Shown: in pieces, positions 43,157 through 46,874 of the stretch
Layout: each line of letters begins with the position of its first letter
How positions within the stretch are numbered: the first letter of the stretch is position 1
Source of the DNA: CAYZNE01 sp964461035
GTDB lineage: Archaea; Nanobdellota; Nanobdellia; Woesearchaeales; CAYZNE01
Length of the DNA stretch: 46,874 nucleotides
Reading direction: 5' to 3'
Assembly (NCBI GenBank): GCA_964461035.1
Contig: CAYWRI010000010.1
Span: 1 to 46,874, forward strand
Notes under the pieces: model-generated
What the model was told of the DNA's origin: nothing
The model's database searches: none
Seen by the model: only the letters and a program-made list of their open reading frames with translations
Program-made: the position numbers and the translations under genes

Positions 43157-43690
43157 TTATCTAAGTACAAACCATTCTCGAATTAAATCATTAGTTGTTT
43201 TTAAACTATTTAATTTATCTGATTTGGTTTGTAATTCTATTGGATTTTTTGAATAATAAGGTAAATTCAATTGTTGTGCTAAATAAAATGCTTCAGAATC
43301 AGAACTTGAATAAATTAAAACTTGAGCATTATTTTTTTTAATATGTTTTCCATGATATGGTATTAATTCATTAATATAAAATGGGAGAAAACAAGAGTCA
43401 ATTCCTGTAGATGTTGCTAAAATCTTTATTTCAGCAGAATTTAAACAGGAAGATTGTTCTTTATATTTATTTAATTTGTTTGTTAATTCGGTTTTTCTTT
43501 GATTTGAAATTTCAAAAGGAAAATCTGCATCCAAAATATAAATATCAAATCCATCAGTATTTTCTATAATTTGTTGACCATTTTTATAATCAAAAGCAAA
43601 AGTAACATTTTCTATTTGATTTAACTGAACAAGTGTATCAAGTAATTCTGTATTTCTATAATGTAAATCATCAAGCCAAAATATTTTCAT
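43157..43690 (-). CDS. Receiver-like (REC-fold) protein, divergent
   Basis: 177 residues. The pattern fits a response-regulator receiver: an acidic pair after strand 1 (IFWLDD, D7/D8), a candidate phospho-acceptor after strand 3 (FDIYILDADFP, D54 or D56), a Ser after strand 4 (VLIYSSSDS, S128) and a Lys after strand 5 (LPYYSKNPIE, K148). About 55 residues between strands 3 and 4 are an unusual insertion. No output domain and no histidine kinase is nearby. It may be a phospho-switch or a degenerate fold. Assignment rests on motif spacing only. Confidence 0.5.
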   Translation of the reverse strand: MKIFWLDDLHYRNTELLDTLVQLNQIENVTFAFDYKNGQQIIENTDGFDIYILDADFPFEISNQRKTELTNKLNKYKEQSSCLNSAEIKILATSTGIDSCFLPFYINELIPYHGKHIKKNNAQVLIYSSSDSEAFYLAQQLNLPYYSKNPIELQTKSDKLNSLKTTNDLIREWFVLR

Positions 43691-43811
43691 AAAGATTACT
43701 TTTCACTAATATTGTTTTTTAACTAAAAAACCCTGTCTTTTTAGTACAAATATCATATTTTATTGAGTTTTCATTCTTTATTTTTAAAGAAATCTATTCT
43801 GTTTCAGAAAA

Positions 43812-43840
43812 ACTACGCATAATGTTGATTATGCGAAGTT
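43812..43840. repeat. Near-perfect palindrome after the RNA ligase gene; candidate recombinase site
   Basis: On the minus strand AACTTCGCATAAT and ATTATGCGTAGTT (12 of 13 matched) flank CAAC. Thirteen-base arms about a short spacer are the shape of a Xer-type core site. A similar sequence overlaps the recombinase start at 45532-45556. It could instead be a terminator hairpin, though no T-tract follows on the minus strand. Confidence 0.45.
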
Positions 43841-44687
43841 AAATAAGGAAATTTTCTTTTTCAAAAAATAAAGGCATAACTTCCGTTCTAATATAACTAG
43901 CTTTACGATTCAAAATAGATCTTAACTTAGCCGTTTCTGATTTAGATAATTTTGTTTCATTAAGAACATCTTCAATAGTTCTTTCAATAATTGAATGTGG
44001 TGTAAAATTTCCATTTAAATGTGAAATTGAATTTTGTCCAACTTTAATCAATCTTCTTTTAGTAACATATTTTTCGACACCTTTCTTTTTAGAATCAGTT
44101 TCGACAAAATCAGAATGATAAATTTTACTGAATCTTAATCCATTTTGAAATTCATCAGAATATTGATGAACTACAACCCCTTCAGGAACTCCTGAATATA
44201 ATTTACTTTTTTCTAGAGCTTCTTCAATTATTAATGGATTAACCTTGCCCTCAGATAATAATGGAATAGATTTAATCTTTTTATCCAACCCCATTAATTC
44301 TATCCAATATTGAGATTCTTTAGGATGTAAAAATTTAGATTTACTTTGATCATATATTCCAATCATAAAAAATTTATTAAGATTTTCTTCATCATATAGA
44401 ATATGACCATATCCTTTATGTGTAAATTCTCCAAAAATAATAAAATCTTTAGGTAAATCAAAAATTTCTGGATTTAAATAATCATATAAAAATCTCCTAA
44501 ATTGATCAAAATAATATTTTTTAGAATTACCTATGGGTGCACCTCTACTCCAACCAGCAATATGGTTCATGTTTTTCCTTATCGAAACATTAGCACCATC
44601 AACTTTTTCAAATACATAAACACCTTTATCGATAATGGTTTCATTGCAATAAGGTTCTTTTATTGAGGGAAATTTGAAATTACTCAT
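43839..44687 (-). CDS. RNA ligase, Rnl2-like (RNA_ligase, PF09414)
   Basis: 282 residues from the ATG at 44687; a GTG at 44696 lies deeper in the PIN gene. Nucleotidyltransferase motifs are in order: motif I FEKVDGANVSIRK with adenylated Lys (K28), motif III IIFGEFTHKG, motif IV GVPEGVVVHQY and motif V LRFSKIYHSDF. The enzyme should seal 5'-phosphate and 3'-OH RNA ends through a ligase-AMP intermediate. A helical C-terminal domain (about 200-282) follows, as in Rnl2-type repair ligases. Its start lies within the end of the PIN nuclease gene, so cutter and sealer are co-translated. Confidence 0.85.
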   Translation of the reverse strand: MSNFKFPSIKEPYCNETIIDKGVYVFEKVDGANVSIRKNMNHIAGWSRGAPIGNSKKYYFDQFRRFLYDYLNPEIFDLPKDFIIFGEFTHKGYGHILYDEENLNKFFMIGIYDQSKSKFLHPKESQYWIELMGLDKKIKSIPLLSEGKVNPLIIEEALEKSKLYSGVPEGVVVHQYSDEFQNGLRFSKIYHSDFVETDSKKKGVEKYVTKRRLIKVGQNSISHLNGNFTPHSIIERTIEDVLNETKLSKSETAKLRSILNRKASYIRTEVMPLFFEKENFLI

Positions 44688-45435
44688 TTGTATCACAACT
44701 TAAATCATATTTTCTCACATTTATAGGATTAACATATTCTTTTAAATGTGCAAATTCAGGCTCTCTAGATAGTGCATTTAATGTTTTGTAAATATGTGCA
44801 TCAGATGATAAAATAGCAATTTTATAGGTTTCTTTTAACAATTTATGCAAACCATTTTTCTCATTTAATTTAAATTTATGCGCTGAAAAATTTGCAATAG
44901 TTAATGCAATTTTAATTAAATCTAAATCAGGAGTAGAAATAATGTCTAAAACAAATTTTTTATTTGATAAATTACATTTATTCGAATGCAAAAACCAATT
45001 AGCGAGATACAATTTTGAATCTAAATCGGAAGGTGAACTTTTAAGAATTCCTTCTCCAAAATTTGTTTCATACGTTTTGTTTGCATCTTTAACATATGAC
45101 TTGACATCTTCAGGTATACCTTTCGAAGAAGCTACTAATAAATCATAAGTTTTTTCAGAAATTTCAGGAGTTCCAGAAATATGACAATTTTTATGGTTTT
45201 CTATTTCTCTCATTATTTTATCAGGAATAACTAAATTTGAGTTACTTAGTAAAGAATTTAATTTATGCACAAATTCATTACCTCTTTTATAACCAAAATT
45301 AATCTGTTTTCTAGTAGCTAATTCTAAATCAATAATTGCACAAGTATCTAATATGATTAATGGTTTCATTCCCAATGAGGCTGAACCATTAAAATAAGAT
45401 TTCATATACGCATAAATATTGGGGCGACCATACAT
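44680..45435 (-). CDS. PIN-domain ribonuclease
   Basis: 251 residues. The four acids of a PIN active site are in place: D30 in LIILDTCAIIDLE, E77 in IPDKIMREIENH, D172 (or D170) in STPDLDLIKIAL and D212 in AILSSDAHIYKTL. At 250 residues it is longer than VapC toxins, and no small antitoxin gene precedes it. The next gene, overlapping its end, encodes an RNA ligase. It starts leaderless at the ATG 45435, 27 bases after TTTATAAA (45458-45465), with a 15-base upstream element shared with the operon at 41310. Divergent from the recombinase. Confidence 0.8.
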   Translation of the reverse strand: MYGRPNIYAYMKSYFNGSASLGMKPLIILDTCAIIDLELATRKQINFGYKRGNEFVHKLNSLLSNSNLVIPDKIMREIENHKNCHISGTPEISEKTYDLLVASSKGIPEDVKSYVKDANKTYETNFGEGILKSSPSDLDSKLYLANWFLHSNKCNLSNKKFVLDIISTPDLDLIKIALTIANFSAHKFKLNEKNGLHKLLKETYKIAILSSDAHIYKTLNALSREPEFAHLKEYVNPINVRKYDLSCDTNE

Positions 45436-45457
45436 ATTAATAAGGATATATTTAATA

Positions 45458-45465
45458 TTTATAAA
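45458..45465 (-). promoter_or_regulatory. TATA box of the PIN-RNA ligase operon
   Basis: TTTATAAA centred 27 bases before the PIN start codon on the minus strand. Confidence 0.6.
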
Positions 45466-45478
45466 GTTTTCTATAAAT

Positions 45479-45493
45479 AATTACTTAAAAGTG
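45479..45493 (-). promoter_or_regulatory. 15-base upstream element, copy 2
   Basis: AATTACTTAAAAGTG on the plus strand, identical to 41353-41367 and 44 bases before the PIN start (43 in the other promoter). It also lies upstream of the divergent recombinase TATA box. The ends of the 160-bp repeats carry a close variant (TTGCTTAAAAGTTTT). Confidence 0.55.
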
Positions 45494-45518
45494 GTAAGTG
45501 AAATAATATTAGACAATC

Positions 45519-45526
45519 TTTATAAA
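45519..45526 (+). promoter_or_regulatory. TATA box of the recombinase gene
   Basis: TTTATAAA centred 27 bases before the ATG at 45549, predicting leaderless transcription. Confidence 0.6.
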
Positions 45527-45531
45527 GAAAG

Positions 45532-45556
45532 CTTCGCATAATGTTTATATGCAAAT
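45532..45556. repeat. Second copy of the palindromic site, overlapping the recombinase start
   Basis: CTTCGCATAATGTTTATATG runs from just after the TATA box into the start codon and matches the forward reading of the palindrome at 43814 (CTACGCATAATGTTGATTAT) with few changes; its right arm is weaker. Could be a recombinase binding or crossover site that also represses the gene. Confidence 0.4.
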
Positions 45557-46385
45557 CAATATTCTTAAAAAATTAGAAGTAGAACTTAAATTAAGAGGAT
45601 TTTCTAAGCACACATTAGACTCTTATTTAAGATACAATAAAAAATTTCTTGAATTTATTAATAAAGAACCTGAAAATGTAGAAAAAGATGATCTAAAACT
45701 ATTTTTAAGTTATCTTTTAACAGAAAGAGGGATGTCTGCAAGATCTTTAAATTTAGTTAGAGCAGCATTATTATTCTGTTATAATGAAATTTTAGAAAAA
45801 AACATAATTAACATAAAAACTCCTAAAATAGAAAAATCGTTACCAACCATATTAACAAAAAAGGAAATTTTAGAATTATTTAAAGCAACACCTAATTTTA
45901 AATCAAAAATAATGTTAAAATTACTTTATTCTTCAGGTTTAAGAGTTAGCGAATTAGTTAATTTAAAGTATGAAGACTTAAATTTTGAAGAAAAAACAGG
46001 CCTTGTTCGTCAAGGAAAAGGAAAAAAGGATAGAATATTCATAGTATCTCAAGAAGTTCTTAAAAATATACATACATTTTCAAAAAAGCAAAATAAAATC
46101 AAAAGTTATATTTTTACTGGACCAAATAACAAATCATTAACTACGAGAAATATTCAAAAAATAATAAAAAATTCAGCTAAAAAAGCAGGGATAAATAAAA
46201 ATGTTACACCACATAAATTAAGGCATAGTTTTGCAACTCATCTTCTTGAATCTGGAACAGATATAAGAATGATTCAAGAATTATTAGGTCATTCTAATTT
46301 GCAAACAACACAAATATATACTCATGTTTCTCGAGAACGGATAAGGAAAATTATTAATCCTTTAGATAAATTAGAAGAAAAATAG
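45549..46385 (+). CDS. Tyrosine recombinase, XerA-like
   Basis: 278 residues, the size of archaeal XerA. An N-terminal SAM-like DNA-binding domain (about 3-85, LKLRGFSKHTLDSYLRYNKK) is followed by the catalytic domain with R132 (SGLRVSELVNL), K157 (QGKGKKDR), H222 and R225 (PHKLRHSFATHLL), H248 (LLGHSN) and nucleophile Y257 (TTQIYTHV). All six catalytic residues are present. XerA resolves chromosome dimers at dif, but here the gene sits just inside one of two long inverted repeats, so a cassette-specific role is equally possible. Leaderless start. Confidence 0.9.
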   Translation: MQINILKKLEVELKLRGFSKHTLDSYLRYNKKFLEFINKEPENVEKDDLKLFLSYLLTERGMSARSLNLVRAALLFCYNEILEKNIINIKTPKIEKSLPTILTKKEILELFKATPNFKSKIMLKLLYSSGLRVSELVNLKYEDLNFEEKTGLVRQGKGKKDRIFIVSQEVLKNIHTFSKKQNKIKSYIFTGPNNKSLTTRNIQKIIKNSAKKAGINKNVTPHKLRHSFATHLLESGTDIRMIQELLGHSNLQTTQIYTHVSRERIRKIINPLDKLEEK

Positions 46386-46406
46386 AACATTAAAATTTAT
46401 AATTTC

Positions 46407-46566
46407 TGCTTAAAAGTTTTAGCATCAAAAAGTTATCAAAAAATATTTTATTTATTGATTAATCAACTTATTGTAAAACAAATGTATTGATTAAGCAATA
46501 TATAGTGTGAACAATAAAAAGAAAAAATTTATTAAAAAAGTTTAACTAAAACTTTTAAGCAATGAT
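46407..46566. repeat. Right 160-bp inverted repeat of the cassette
   Basis: Inverted copy of 41395-41557 (see the left repeat). It contains TTATTGATTAATCAA, TATTGATTAAGCAATA and the self-complementary ends TGCTTAAAAGTTTTAG and CTAAAACTTTTAAGCA. It starts 21 bases after the recombinase stop, between two convergent genes. Confidence 0.85.
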
Positions 46567-46581
46567 AAAAAAAATAAAACC

Positions 46582-46872
46582 TTATTTTTTCTTCTTTTTT
46601 CTAGTTTTTTTCTGGGTCTTTTTTGGTTTATGAGTTTTTACATTCATATCTAATTTAAGTCTAAAGATATTAAAAATAACTAATAAAAAAGTTCCACTAC
46701 CAACCACCAAAACTAATAATGAAAAAATTGGACCGATAAAAGAAAATGAACAAAGTAACGTGGTTAATAAAATTCCTAAAAATAATGCGGTTAAATGAAG
46801 ATGCAATGAAAAAGACTCTAAGATCGCACTTCCTATTCTATATGAAACTAAAATAAAACCAATTAATATCAT
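46582..46872 (-). CDS. Small membrane protein with poly-lysine tail (may continue beyond window)
   Basis: 96 residues from an ATG two bases inside the window edge; the real start may lie further out. Two or three membrane helices (about 2-20, 26-48 and 50-70: LVLVVGSGTFLLVIFNIF) are followed by a tail made almost only of Lys, Thr and Gln. No family recognised. It lies just outside the right inverted repeat and may belong to the host chromosome. Confidence 0.5.
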   Translation of the reverse strand: MILIGFILVSYRIGSAILESFSLHLHLTALFLGILLTTLLCSFSFIGPIFSLLVLVVGSGTFLLVIFNIFRLKLDMNVKTHKPKKTQKKTRKKKKK

Positions 46873-46874
46873 TA

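Larger units (their letters stand above)
41395..46566. mobile_element. Inverted-repeat-bounded cassette with XerA-like recombinase and PIN/RNA-ligase pair
   Basis: Two 160-bp inverted repeats enclose six genes in about 4.85 kb: PadR regulator, 344-residue helical protein, receiver-like protein, RNA ligase, PIN nuclease, and a tyrosine recombinase that ends 21 bases before the right repeat. Repeats of this length in inverted orientation next to a recombinase suggest a transposable unit or a segment able to invert. No clear target-site duplication can be read because the flanks are AT-rich. Core genes (gatE) resume a short distance to the left. Confidence 0.5.

Noticed and set aside
44680..45435. 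VapC-type toxin of a toxin-antitoxin pair
   Set aside because: At about 250 residues it is nearly twice VapC length and there is no small antitoxin gene before it; its coupled partner is an RNA ligase.

Overview
The window is a continuous piece of an AT-rich archaeal chromosome, with GC below about 30% judged by eye. Archaeal markers are GatD/GatE, archaeal NAC, Sec61-beta, RpoP, eL43, Pcc1, prefoldin beta, UPF0147, RtcB with archease, NreA, EF-1alpha, and TATA boxes placed about 27 bases before many start codons, giving leaderless mRNAs. A few internally expressed genes use strong GGAGG/GGGGGT ribosome sites instead. Small intergenic gaps, many hypothetical lysine-rich proteins and reduced versions of informational proteins fit a DPANN-type lineage (Woesearchaeota/Pacearchaeota-like). 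That placement is inference.

Layout. 1-600: tail of ABCE1. 873-5533: a large duplicated protein of unknown function, then a retropepsin-like/RimK-like pair. 5640-9437: a shortened NFACT (Rqc2/RqcH-type) protein, an RNA m5C methyltransferase, a DnaC-like ATPase with an apparent frameshift, and small zinc proteins. 9466-12167: glucose-6-phosphate isomerase, a solitary 5S rRNA with its own promoter, and a GH15-like glucoamylase. 12919-17561: RNA/DNA maintenance, with RtcB, NreA, a TrmB-type regulator sharing one symmetric TATA box with a divergent gene, and archease. 17567-21409: radical SAM protein, membrane proteins, stomatin, and a junction of two 5'-truncated genes. 21552-25110: uS10, EF-1alpha, a YkgJ-like protein, Sec61-beta (too short for many gene finders), NAC and a zinc ribbon.

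25373-36190 carries a Tad/archaellum-type secretion ATPase, its two-domain membrane platform, and three pilin-like or surface proteins, two of which share a cysteine-repeat module. Inserted between them are tRNA-Pro and the conserved archaeal block eL43-RpoP-Pcc1-prefoldin beta-UPF0147. That block is bracketed by two homologous non-coding elements of about 150 bp with terminal inverted repeats. 36274-39454 is gatD-gatE.

The most unusual part is 41395-46566. A pair of about 160-bp inverted repeats, each itself nearly palindromic, encloses a PadR regulator, a helical protein of unknown function, a receiver-like protein, an RNA ligase overlapping a PIN nuclease, and a XerA-like tyrosine recombinase ending about 20 bp from one repeat. 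I read it as a candidate mobile or invertible cassette carrying an RNA cut-and-seal module. An identical 15-base motif sits 43-44 bases before the start of the PIN gene inside and of an unknown two-gene operon just outside.
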